Source: Oncomelania hupensis
Taxonomy: Eukaryota; Mollusca; Gastropoda; Littorinimorpha; Pomatiopsidae
Assembly: GCA_036898135.1 (NCBI GenBank)
Contig: CM072521.1
Coordinates: 67,679,452-67,743,451, forward strand
Length of the DNA: 64,000 bases
Direction: 5' to 3'
Below are positions 11,885 to 21,404 of the stretch, piece after piece. The notes beneath the pieces are model-generated. The model was not told where the DNA came from. It worked only from the letters and a program-made list of their open reading frames with translations, and did not search any database. A program made the translations under genes and the position numbers. Each line of letters opens with the position of its first letter. Positions within the stretch are counted from its first letter, which is position 1.

Positions 11885-12413
11885 ATGCTTTTCTGGAAAG
11901 TTATTTTCTGGAAAGTTCTTTTCTGGAAAGTTCTTTTTCTAGAGAGTTCTTGACTGTGCTGCACCCTTCTAGACTGTTCTAGAACAGCACGCTTTCTGCA
12001 GTAGCGCTGGTGCTTGTCACTAGTCGCCTTCGCTGACGCAGGCCCCGCTGTCCTCGTCGTATGCGACGCTGCACCACGCTGGTGTTGATGTATACGCTCC
12101 TGTGCTGAAGTAGATTCGACGTCCGCGCGTCGCTCTCTCTAATACTGGCGATGTAGCTCCGAGACTGTCCCTCGACGTAGTCTTACGGCAGCCACGTAGT
12201 CCCGATCTGTTGTTCGCTCACGAGCAACTCTTCAGCGACTACACGCCCTTGCAGTCAACCCGAACCTATCGGTGATGTAGTCCCAGTATGTTGGCCCCTC
12301 TCGACGCAACTTGATGGCGGCTACCCTCGATGACTGCCTCTCGTAACGTTGACTCGCTTGTTGTAGCAGTTGAACCCTTGGCTATGGCGTGAATCGCGGC
12401 TTGACCCCCAAAA
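11885..12413 (-). other. 5' leader of the LTR element, with primer-binding region and triple 15-bp repeat
   Basis: Between the 5' LTR and the gag ATG. Immediately inside the LTR the minus strand reads TTTTGGGGGTCAAGCC, where a TGG starting three bases in is the expected position of a tRNA primer-binding site; the tRNA is not identified. Next to gag, three tandem 15-bp units (TTCTGGAAAGTTCTT on the plus strand) lie at about 11890-11938. Confidence 0.6.
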
Positions 12414-13018
12414 TGTTACACTCCGTTTGATGTTGGTGTTTCCTATCAGTATCTGATTCAGCCCCGATGCTTGAATTCCTGATAGTTGTGTAACTCAGAT
12501 TCGTTTATTCACGCAGCCCGCTCAATCAGCATACAAGTCACAAAGTCGACGTATGAAGTTTTCCACTTTTATTCAGCATACATCAACAACTGCATACAAT
12601 TCTCAACTCAACTCAACAACAACTTCACAAAACACACGGAGCATCGAATATATAATTTTTTTTCTCCTTCGGGATGACGACAGGTTGTTCTAGAAAATGA
12701 CGCATTACAACCAACCAATCAGAATTAAAGATCGTCATCACTGACTTACGTCATACTTCTCTCTTCCTGCCAAAAGAATGTTCTCCATTATCTACGACCA
12801 TCAAGAAACTTCGATCGATAGTAAACAAACAGATCCAGAAACTTCTCCAGTAATATCGACTAACGCAAATTATCAACGTTATACAAAGCCTCTCCTAACA
12901 ACAATGCAAACTCAAATCAAAGGTAAATAAACTCCATTATTGAATACTTTGCAAAACGAAACGATTAGATCTATCGTGCGCGCTTCCGACGTACTACCAT
13001 TCGCGTTTCAACGTAACA
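12414..13018 (-). repeat. 5' LTR
   Basis: Identical in length (605 bp) and, as far as I can read, in sequence to 6606-7210. As the upstream LTR of a minus-strand element it should carry the promoter and transcription start. Confidence 0.95.
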
Positions 13019-13452
13019 GTCCTGATAAGCCTATTCCTGTTCGATCTATTTCCCTTTCAGCCTACTGATGAAGGCATAATAGGGTTACTAACTACTGATT
13101 TAGATGTGTGTGCTTGTAATTCCTGACGAAGGTTTTAGTGACATACATGTATAGAGAACTTCAACTTGCTGCGTTTTTTCCTCCTTTGGCATTCTCTTTC
13201 TCGTCTTATCGTATACTAAACAAAATTGCGGTAGTCTGTGTACTAGGAGTACTATTTACCGCAGAAGAAGCAAAGCAACTGACAACAGTCGCAATAAACT
13301 GAATTGGACTGAGAGGAGCTAAACCAGAACGGAGATTTGGCAGGAATAGACATATAACGTCTTTCGTACTCTTGTTGTCTTGATTCACACTGATTGAATA
13401 CTATATCGTTTCGTCTCAATCATTCAAGTAGGCCTTCTGGGATTTCTGGGAG

Positions 13453-13456
<4 letters not shown>
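13019..13456. other. unassigned DNA
   Basis: About 440 bp between the LTR element and a (GA)n tract with no recognisable feature. Confidence 0.5.
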
Positions 13457-13538
<82 letters not shown>

Positions 13539-13788
13539 GAGAGAGAGACAGAGAGAGACAGACAGACAGATAGATAGACAGACAGACAAGGAATATGTGT
13601 AGTGTTCATGCGTGATTAAGCGATTTGGTTTTGCTGTAGTTTTTGTATTTGCATAATTCATGTTTTAATTGCAGTATGAATACAAGTTTGCTCGCAAAGA
13701 ACACGAGATCGTTGTTCGTCACCTAGAGAGACACCTAATTGCCCTCAAAATTAAGGAATGTGGGGTTTGGGGAAGGTGAGGGAGGGTG

Positions 13789-13841
<53 letters not shown>

Positions 13842-13842
13842 C
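13457..13842. repeat. (GA)n tracts with intervening DNA
   Basis: A (GA)n tract at 13457-13548 is followed by GACA/GATA units to about 13588. A second (GA)n tract at about 13791-13836 directly abuts the 3' end of the LINE. The 81-codon minus-strand ORF is Leu/Ser low-complexity translation of the repeat. Confidence 0.9.
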
Positions 13843-14052
13843 GAACGAACGAACGAACTTTTATTTCCTGAAGGCACTGGCCCTTAGAAAAGGGTCACAA
13901 TACAATACATGAAAAACAATACAAGCAAACCCAATGCAAAATAGAACAATTCTCAAACGTCCAAGGTCATGGCGACGATGACACCCATCCGCGTCTTCTG
14001 TTCTGAAAATGAGTGTCACAATTACGACAACTTAATATTTACATGCAATGCT

Positions 14053-17000
14053 CTATAAAATATGATCGATATACGTTTGCCTTTGACGCAATGCGTAGAA
14101 AACATAAAAGGCCAATTTGCGAATCTGCTCAGTGGATCCATTACGTAATACCGCCGTGTAATGTTCGCTAATGCCGAGTAAGTATTTCATCCTAATATCT
14201 TTGTACAAACGACAGTGATGAATAAAATGAGTTTCATCTTCAGTTTCATTACATGTGATGCACAAAATATTAACACTGTTATAAATAGATCTCTTAAAAG
14301 ATGACCCATTAATAGGTAATACACCGATGCGAAGTTTAACAAGACCGTCTCTAAAGCATCTGATGTCCAAAAAATCAAAAAATTCTTCACATATAAAATC
14401 TGACTTGAATAAATTATATACTCTATACATATCTTTCTCTCTCACTGAGCAGTTCCATTCTTGTACATACTGGTCCATCATTCTCTGTTTAAACATTGAA
14501 ACAAAAGCAGATTCACATCCTACGCCCTGGTTAATCCACGCATATCCAAACCCTAATTTAAACAAAGTCTGTTTTACTAGTGTTGCCCAGCATGCTTTGC
14601 CTCTATCGTCCATACTTCGCAGCATGTAATAAGCCTGTTTTGGTAGTCTTGATCCATCCATTTGCAGCAACTTTAACCAGTATTTGATGCATCGAACTGC
14701 ACTATTGATATACAAGGGGTATCTCCCCAGTTCCCCATATGCAAATCTGTTTGGCACTTTCAGAGGTACTCTAAGAAAACGCTTGCAAGCTAATGTGTGG
14801 ACTTTTTCAATACTGTCCAGTCTATTCAGGCCCCACATTTCAGAGGCGTACATCAAAACTGGCTGCACCTGTGAGTCAAAAATTTTGAAAAAGCAAATTT
14901 TGGTAATATCATTTAATTTACCTATAAATTTTATGCATTCTACACATGCCCTTCTGCCCTTACCTGCCAGAGCGCTAACACTTCTGTTTAAGCTCATTTT
15001 CGTTGTGAACATAAATCCAAGATAAATGTATTCGTTTACCACTTCAAGTACGCTCCCATCCAGGGTCCATTTTTCGTTCTTACCTAAAAATCCCCCTTTT
15101 CGAAAAACCATAACCTTTGTTTTATCAGAGTTAATTTTTAAGAATAGCTGTTTACAAGCAGTATTTAAAATATTAATCTGATTTTGTAGCCCCATGGCAG
15201 TATCGGACAGAAGGACGATATCATCGGCAAATAAAAGTAAAAATAATTCTACCAGGCCGGGTAACAACTGGATACCATGCAATCCGTTCTCATCTACTGC
15301 AGCTGCAATTTCATTAATAAATATAGAAAAAAGAACAGGACTGAGGATACAACCCTGTCTCAAACCAACTAAACATTCAAAAAAATCCGTTAATCTGTTT
15401 TTAACTTTAACACAAGACAACACAGTGCTATATATTGCCTTAACTGCCTTTATAAATTTACTGTTTATGCCGTATCTCAATAAAACATCAAAAAGTGGTT
15501 CGTGCTGCACAGAGTCAAAGGCCTTTTTCAGGTCCACAAAACAAACGTACAATTTACCTCCCTTTTTTGATAAACATTTTTCTACAATAGCATTTAGAGT
15601 AAATATATGGTCGAAAGTTGAGTAACCTTTCCGAAATCCGGCCTGTGACTCTGTCAGTTTTCCCTGCTCTTCAATCCAAGTTACAAGTCTTCGATTAAGT
15701 ACTGACGTGTAACACTTACTGACTAAACTTAGTAATGAGACTCCTCTGTAGTTGTCAGTTAGTGAGTTATCACCTTTTTTAAAAATAGGCACAATTATTG
15801 ATTTTGACCATTCGTCAGGATAAATTCCTTTATCAAACAAAGTATTAAATAGTTTTGTCAGGAAAACAACTGCAGTATTACCCATTTGTTTCAACATTTC
15901 AGGCATTATTTCATCGATTCCACATGCTTTCCCGTTCTTCAATTTTCGAATAGCATCAGCAACTTCACTTTCTGTAATAGGACTGTTTAATTCATCAAAA
16001 TTTACATCTAAGGTTTCCTCTTTATGAGGATCCCGAACAGTCTCATAACTTTGATTACCTACTTCTACGTCAAAAATCTGCTTAAAGTGCTCTAACCACA
16101 TTTGGTCAGTAATATCTGGACAAACACCCACTTTTCTTTTTCCTGCAAACCTTCTTACTTCCTTCCAGAAAGTCTTGCTGTCATTGCCATAGGACGCGAG
16201 CTGCCTGGCTTTATCTCGTTTATAACTAGATTTTTTGCTCCGAATTAAAGCTTTGTATTCTTTCCTGTCCCTTACGTATTGTCTCCTGTTCTCTTCATCT
16301 TTGGTTTGTCTAAAGACATTCAGTGAACGCCTAGCTTTAAGTTTCGCTTGTTTGCAGTCTGCATCAAACCATACCACATCATCCCTGACGTCACCTCCAA
16401 CGAAAATACGTTTCACCATACACTGGCTGCAACGCAACAGTGCATTAGTGAATAAAGTAAGAGCTTTGTTTATATCAACTTCAATAATGGATACAGCCTG
16501 AGAGAACATGCTGTAGGTATCATCCGAGCAGCTACTATCAATAAAGGTTTGCACAAAATCGCTGTTCCAAATACGTTTCTCAATCCATTTTCCTTTTTCT
16601 GTGTTTGTTTTATTTTCGTCTGCACCCCTATTGTGGATCTTGTTAGTAACCATGGTGATAGAGACAGGTAAGTGAGGAGAATCAACCGATGACAAAACTT
16701 GTAATGACTGAATATAGCGCTGTATGCAAAGACTGCTGGAAACAATAAAATAGTCTATGGTGCTACCGCCCGTGTTAGTAACAAAGGTAAGTGTGCCATC
16801 AAATCCAAACTGGCTCAATCCATTGGCAATGACGCAATCAAACATCGCACATACATCAAGTAAGTCTTTACCAAAGGCTGATACTTCTTCATCATCAGAT
16901 CGCCTTTCAAAAATATTATCATCGTCACTTGCGACTCCGTAAAACTCAGCATCCCTTCCTGGAATAACATCAAAGTTATCATCGGATGTATTTTTCGAAC

Positions 17001-17508
17001 CCGTCCGTGCATTTAGATCGCCACAGATGATGACATATAGATCAGAAAACATTTCATGTAAATCAATTAGACACTGCTCAAGGATCTCTATCCCAACCCC
17101 ATACTGCGACTGTCTCCAGAATTTACTATCGTATGGGTGGATATATAAGCAGACCAAAATTAAACATTTTTCTAATCCCATCAGTGTTTTATCTATTTCC
17201 AAAACGATCATATGTTCATACTTGGTTTCAATTTTTCTTACAAATTTTGACAGGGAATTCCGTACAAATACCAAAACTCCTCCCGAAAATCTTCCCTGTT
17301 CTGACAACTTGACAGCCTTAGACACAAACACATCGTAGTCTTTGAACATAGGATAAGCGAGATTGTCCGTGTATACAAACGTTTCATTCAGGCAGAATAT
17401 GTCAAACTTTAGCAATGTACGAATAACATCTCGTAAGTCCAGTTTTTGTAACCAACCTTCACAGTTCCATGTACAGATGTTTATACTTGTCGGGCTCTGG
17501 CCACATCC
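14053..17508 (-). CDS. LINE ORF2: APE endonuclease-reverse transcriptase-CCHC
   Basis: About 1150 codons open without interruption. The frame begins straight after the ORF1 stop, with TWNCEGW (endonuclease motif at about residue 11-17), then CLNETF, CGDLNAR (about residue 162) and a TIDYF/SPHLPVS region that corresponds to the catalytic SDH end of APE domains. The RT follows with GKACGIDEIMPEML, KKAFDSV, GLRQGCILSPVLF and the catalytic FADDIVLLS. Near the C terminus is C-x2-C-x7-H-x4-C (CITCNETEDETHFIHHC). The protein would nick the target and reverse-transcribe the element's RNA. There is no ATG in frame until 17349, which is inside the endonuclease, so translation must start another way. 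The full open frame suggests a young copy. Confidence 0.92.
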   Translation of the reverse strand, partial: GCGQSPTSINICTWNCEGWLQKLDLRDVIRTLLKFDIFCLNETFVYTDNLAYPMFKDYDVFVSKAVKLSEQGRFSGGVLVFVRNSLSKFVRKIETKYEHMIVLEIDKTLMGLEKCLILVCLYIHPYDSKFWRQSQYGVGIEILEQCLIDLHEMFSDLYVIICGDLNARTGSKNTSDDNFDVIPGRDAEFYGVASDDDNIFERRSDDEEVSAFGKDLLDVCAMFDCVIANGLSQFGFDGTLTFVTNTGGSTIDYFIVSSSLCIQRYIQSLQVLSSVDSPHLPVSITMVTNKIHNRGADENKTNTEKGKWIEKRIWNSDFVQTFIDSSCSDDTYSMFSQAVSIIEVDINKALTLFTNALLRCSQCMVKRIFVGGDVRDDVVWFDADCKQAKLKARRSLNVFRQTKDEENRRQYVRDRKEYKALIRSKKSSYKRDKARQLASYGNDSKTFWKEVRRFAGKRKVGVCPDITDQMWLEHFKQIFDVEVGNQSYETVRDPHKEETLDVNFDELNSPITESEVADAIRKLKNGKACGIDEIMPEMLKQMGNTAVVFLTKLFNTLFDKGIYPDEWSKSIIVPIFKKGDNSLTDNYRGVSLLSLVSKCYTSVLNRRLVTWIEEQGKLTESQAGFRKGYSTFDHIFTLNAIVEKCLSKKGGKLYVCFVDLKKAFDSVQHEPLFDVLLRYGINSKFIKAVKAIYSTVLSCVKVKNRLTDFFECLVGLRQGCILSPVLFSIFINEIAAAVDENGLHGIQLLPGLVELFLLLFADDIVLLSDTAMGLQNQINILNTACKQLFLKINSDKTKVMVFRKGGFLGKNEKWTLDGSVLEVVNEYIYLGFMFTTKMSLNRSVSALAGKGRRACVECIKFIGKLNDITKICFFKIFDSQVQPVLMYASEMWGLNRLDSIEKVHTLACKRFLRVPLKVPNRFAYGELGRYPLYINSAVRCIKYWLKLLQMDGSRLPKQAYYMLRSMDDRGKACWATLVKQTLFKLGFGYAWINQGVGCESAFVSMFKQRMMDQYVQEWNCSVREKDMYRVYNLFKSDFICEEFFDFLDIRCFRDGLVKLRIGVLPINGSSFKRSIYNSVNILCITCNETEDETHFIHHCRLYKDIRMKYLLGISEHYTAVLRNGSTEQIRKLAFYVFYALRQRQTYIDHIL

Positions 17509-19301
17509 CTATCTATTATGACTATTGCCCCCTCCACCACGATCATCTTCCCCAACACCACACTCATTATTCCGACCACCACTAGCTCTCGTCCCTCTGT
17601 CTAACACAGCCCCACTTCTACCTCCTCTTGCCTGTGACTGATTTTGTGTTGCATTTTCATTTCTAATCCAAGTGTTTAGTGTATTTGTCTGTGGAATGTT
17701 TTTGTCAGAAGGCCTACTCAATGGAACTGCACGTGCACGGTTACGCGTATTCACTGGGCTGGTTCTCGTAGCTGTATTGCCATTGACGTGCCTCGTGTCT
17801 CGTGTGTTTTCTCGTGCTTTGATTGGTTCGATGTTCGCGTCGTTGCTGTCGTAGTTACTTCTTGTGACTTTCAAATGTGGGTACTCCGCCGTTGGAAGAA
17901 TATACGGTTGATTTGTGGCGGCGTCGTTGTCGTCATCTCGGATAGTCCTTTCCAGCGGTGGAAAATCGCATTGTGACATTCCGAGCGGGTCGTAGTTCCA
18001 GTCGTCCCACGGTCTCCCTCCTGTAGCCCCCTGTTCTCTGTCTTGGTCATCTTCTTCTAGGTTGTTTGTGCCAATGTTTTGTCTCTGTGGGTTGTCCTCT
18101 GCTGCGTTGACATCTTCATCATCAACACCACGACCACAATCCAATCTGACAACTTCTTTCATCTTGCAGTCGTAGATGTATACCCCACCGTTTGACACCA
18201 ATTTGTCGTATTTCATCTTTGGATTTTGTCCTGCTTTGAATAACTTCGTGGCCATTTCTCTCAGTCCCTGTCGTTTTTTACGAACTTCAATTGAAAAGTC
18301 TTCCCTCACAAACACTTTTTTGTATTTCTCGGACGTTTTCAAGTTACGTGCGTGTTTTAGGATCAAGTTTTTGTGTTTGTACGATAGAAGTTTGACAATG
18401 ATTGCGTCCCCTTTTCCAGTGCGGTGGGCTCTTTCTATATTAATATCATTGTCAATCTGCAGCCCCTCTCTGACAACTCTCATCACTTTTTCTTCACAGT
18501 CGTTCCAGTTTTCTGCCGATCCTTTCTCTCTGGAATGCCAAAGAACAACAGATTATTCCGTCGACTGCGGTTTTCTAGCGAGTCGTATTTTTCTTTGATT
18601 GTGTTCAGTTCCGCATGGAGATCGTCGTTTTCTTTTTTCAATTCTTGACACAGATGTTGTAGACTGCTGACCTCCCTTTCCATGTGTTGTTGATTCTGTT
18701 CCACCCTACCTAACTGTGTAGAGATCAAGTCTTTCATTTCATCCATCCTCTTTTCTAGTCTTTCCGTTTGCTGTTCCTGACTCTTCTGCATCTCTTCATT
18801 TTGCTTGTTCTGTCGTGTCTGTAAATCTGCCGTAGTTTCTCTCATCGCCTCTCTGATACTGTCTCTGATACACTTTTGCATACCTTGTATAACATTCGCT
18901 TGAAGGTTCGGCGCTGAGGCAGAGAGGTGTGTCGACTCTATGTTGTCTGCGTGTTGTGTGTTGCTATTCTCTGTCTTGTCTTTGTCGGGACCAGGGTTGG
19001 ACTCAATGTCACCGCATGTCAACAAATAAAATGCCATGAACACAAATGCAATTGTCGTAGCTAGGCCAAAACGACAATTCTTGAATACAGGCTCGTCACG
19101 TTTGAAATTAGACGTCATGGTACAAAACATTTCATACTCCATCGATATACGAATATAGTTTCTTGCCATTGTACCACATCCTATCCACAGTAGAATAATA
19201 CCAGCAGTATGAACAGCAACAGTTTTTCGACGCAATATTTCGATTTGGGTGAAAAGAAACTTGCCTGCAGATATCCGGTGGTGTTGTAGATCAACTGGCA
19301 T
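17509..19301 (-). CDS. LINE ORF1: 2A peptide, coiled coil, RRM and C-terminal domain (one frameshift)
   Basis: The ATG is at 19301. Residues 1-96 contain two hydrophobic stretches (about 31-42 and 78-95). The motif GDIESNPGP follows at residues 97-105 (18987-19013), a match to the D-x-E-x-N-P-G-P ribosome-skipping consensus. A Gln/Glu/Lys-rich coiled coil (about 140-240) leads to LENRSRRNNLLFFGIPE, the start of an L1 ORF1p-type RRM. Near 18500 the frame shifts by one base, apparently a lost A in an A run, and the RRM continues with ERAHRTGKGDAIIVK and then a C-terminal domain (VFVREDFSIEVRKKRQGL). The last 150 residues are polar and disordered-looking. The product is probably an RNA-binding chaperone that coats the LINE RNA. 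Skipping at the 2A would release an N-terminal hydrophobic peptide from the RNA-binding part. Confidence 0.85.
18987..19013 (-). other. 2A-type ribosome-skipping motif coding segment
   Basis: The nine codons encode GDIESNPGP. Every position of the D-x-E-x-N-P-G-P consensus is met, and the residues just before it (FYLLTC) are hydrophobic, as is usual upstream of active 2A sequences. Cleavage would fall between the final G and P. Confidence 0.88.
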
Positions 19302-19411
19302 ATTGCTGGTTGTTGTCTGAGCCGTTGGGTATCAACAGAATTTTAAAATGTCCATTTGTGAGCTCCCCGAATCAAAAACACGTCGCCATTTTTTCACGTC
19401 TCGACCTTGAC

Positions 19412-19414
<3 letters not shown>

Positions 19415-19446
<32 letters not shown>

Positions 19447-19560
19447 CCCAAATCTGAGAAAATGCAGGAACAGACAGTGCGCGCGCGCGTACACACACAC
19501 GCACGCACACCCACCCACCCACCCACCCACCCACACACACACACTCAAGGAGCAACCAAT
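19415..19560. repeat. (GA)n and CACCCA-rich simple repeats
   Basis: (GA)n at about 19415-19442, then an alternating CA/CCCA tract at about 19485-19547. The ORFs here on both strands are low complexity. Confidence 0.9.
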
Positions 19561-19609
19561 CGATTCCAGTATTCTCATCTACCTATCCTCTTTCCCCCAT
19601 TATAAATTC

Positions 19610-19719
19610 CCCCGTGAGGATGCCGGGGGTTTCTGTATAAATAGTATTCCTACTTTCTGGAAATTTAGTGCTTTAAATTCCCACAGTCGCTGTCTTTCTC
19701 ATTTCTTATTTCTCATTCC

Positions 19720-19799
<80 letters not shown>

Positions 19800-20360
19800 T
19801 TTATATAGCGCTTTTTCCCAATGAACAAGATCAGTTCAAAGCGCAGTACTCACGCATTCATTCTAAACATCCGGCTTCGTACAAAATAAAATCAGACACT
19901 TGCTAACGAATAAGAGACGATGGAGGGAGGGAGGAGGGAAGAGCTAAGGATGGGTGATGGGGTGGGTGGTGGCGGTGGTCTGAATCAAAACAAAAACAAA
20001 ACAAATGGAGGTATGACGACGATGATGATGGGAGGCAAGATCAGAAACATTTAAGAAAGAGATGAGTTTTCAAGTTGGATTTGAATGTAGCTATGTTTAG
20101 AGAGCTGCAAAGAGAGAGGGGAAGAGAGTTCCAAGTTGAAGGGCCAAGCACTGGAAAGATCGACCGCCAGCAGAGGAGAGTTTGTAGCGGGGTATGTGAA
20201 GCATGTGAAGGGTGTCAGAGGAAGAACGAAGATTTCTAGAAGGCTTATAGAATTGAATATTCTGAATGAGGTAGGAAGGGGCTAAGCCATGGACGCACTA
20301 CTCTGTACTATCAATCTACTATACTATCTTCTTATTCGTTAGACCAGTCACCTACCCCTC
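19610..20360 (+). repeat. dispersed repeat interrupted by an (AAT)n/L2-tailed insertion
   Basis: 19615-19715 and about 20300-20357 together match 3110-3265 (TTCTGTATAAAT, TTTAGTGCTTTAAAT, CTATCAATCTA, TAGACCAGTCACCTAC). The piece between, about 19722-20298, starts with (AAT)n and TTTATATAGCGCTTT and is absent from the 3.1-kb copy, so it inserted later. Its interior carries GAGATGAGTTTTCAAGTTGG and AGAGAGTTCCAAG, resembling a widespread L2-tailed repeat in inverted orientation. Confidence 0.6.
19722..19850 (-). mobile_element. (AAT)n plus L2-type 3' tail (minus orientation)
   Basis: An (AAT)n run at about 19722-19798 joins ATTTATATAGCGCTTTTTCCC and then AAAGCGCAG. In reverse complement this is the same GCGCTTTG...GCGCTATATAAA plus ATT-repeat terminus seen at 37205-37270. 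Confidence 0.7.
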
Positions 20361-20461
20361 AAAACTCCTCATTTGTGTGTGAGGTATGTTGAATCAGCTT
20401 GGGAACATTGGACGCTTTCTGCTCAATGGTCACTAGGGCTTCTTATGATATTATTTAGCAA

Positions 20462-20858
20462 TGTAAGCATTATATATATTATATGTGTTTTGTTAATATT
20501 ATATAATGATGTTTGTATTCTATTTTGTTTTTGTAAACGGGGGTTCGATAAATTAGAGTATAGCCTCAGCGTCGTTGTTGTTGTTTTGTAGATTATAGTC
20601 ACACGACACTTTCGCATATAGGTGACTACTGGACCGATTTATACTGACACCAGCGGGCCAGTTGTTGGTAAAGGGGAAAATAATATGATCACACGTTGAC
20701 CAATCCGGGATTCGAACCAGCGACCTTTCGGTTACTAGCAAGACGCTCTTACCAACTGAGCTACCCGGCCCCTCGCCTCAGCGTCCCCTGCGTGGGATGC
20801 CTTTATTGTACAGTGACCGGCTGGTGGAGTGCCTTCAGTGTTACCACTGGGGTTGTGT
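20462..20858 (+). repeat. dispersed repeat, copy A, split by a SINE
   Basis: The flanks of the SINE (20462-20573 and 20775-20858) match 38390-38558 over more than 180 bp, for example AATGATGTTT, TATTCTATTTTGTTT, GATGCCTTTATTGTACAGTG and GGAGTGCCTTCAGTGTTACC. The 38-kb copy has no SINE and therefore represents the empty site. Confidence 0.85.
20574..20774 (-). mobile_element. tRNA-derived SINE, family 1, copy 2
   Basis: A full copy on the minus strand with the tRNA head at 20710-20772 (box B complement GGATTCGAACC) and a CAA-type tail at 20574-20588. An 11-bp target duplication, GCCTCAGCGTC, lies at 20563-20573 and 20775-20785. Confidence 0.93.
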
Positions 20859-21404
20859 TTTACGTAATGTATGTACATGAGTTTTCGGGTCTTTACTGGT
20901 GTAGATAATAAGGCTCAACGCATTGTCAGCAATATGCCGCGGTACCTCCAACTTAGAAGTTATGCTATATGGTGGTAATTAGCCACCTACCAGTGAACAG
21001 TGGGCCTAAGGATTTTGCGAACAGTGGCACGTTTGAAGAACAAATCAGCTGTACAATAATCACTGTTGTGTTGCAAGCCGCACGGTGCAAATTGCATTGA
21101 TACTGGAACTATTATATAAATCATCTTTGGCGACGGTGCCTGACTGAATACAATAATGTAATATTTGTAACTGGTAATTGTAGTGTTGTATCGCCCCTCC
21201 GTGTGGGAGTTTGTTATTGCTCTCCCTGGTAGCAATTCAATACTTGGTTGAACTTGTTCAGCTGTTAAAGTGTTAGCTCAGGGCACCATGATAGTTGTGA
21301 TTAGCTGTGACCTGTTGTGGGGTAGATGTTTTCAGTAGAACATTGGGCTTGCCAAAAGTAGGGCACTGGAGGGGGATTAGCTGTTGTATTGTATTGTATT
21401 GTAT
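20859..21404. other. unassigned DNA ending in (TTGTA)n
   Basis: No gene recognised. A short pentanucleotide repeat (GTATT) at about 21385-21404 borders the next element. Confidence 0.5.

Larger units (their letters stand above)
6606..13018 (-). mobile_element. complete Gmr1-like Ty3/gypsy LTR retrotransposon
   Basis: Two direct repeats of 605 bp (6606-7210 and 12414-13018) bracket gag and pol on the minus strand. The LTRs start TGTTAC and end GTAACA on the plus strand. The pol domain order is protease, integrase, reverse transcriptase, RNase H. In normal Ty3/gypsy elements integrase comes last. This order together with gypsy-type RT and integrase sequences is the hallmark described for the Gmr1 group. 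The LTRs appear identical by eye, so insertion was recent. No target-site duplication is visible: the five bases left are CCTTG and the five bases right are GTCCT. A G-rich tract (GTGGGGGG on the minus strand, about 7213-7222) beside the 3' LTR is the likely polypurine tract. Confidence 0.93.
13837..19414 (-). mobile_element. near full-length L1-like LINE with 2A-containing ORF1
   Basis: A 5.6-kb non-LTR retrotransposon on the minus strand: about 110 bp of 5' UTR, ORF1 (19301-17509), ORF2 (17508-14053), about 200 bp of 3' UTR and a short (GTTC)n tail. Both ends abut (GA)n: 13791-13836 at the 3' end and 19415-19442 at the 5' end. On the coding strand these are (TC)n tracts, so the element appears to have inserted into a (TC)n microsatellite that now serves as its target duplication. 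RRM-type ORF1, APE endonuclease and CCHC-ended RT point to the L1/Tx1 assemblage. Clade placement without a tree is tentative. Confidence 0.88.
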
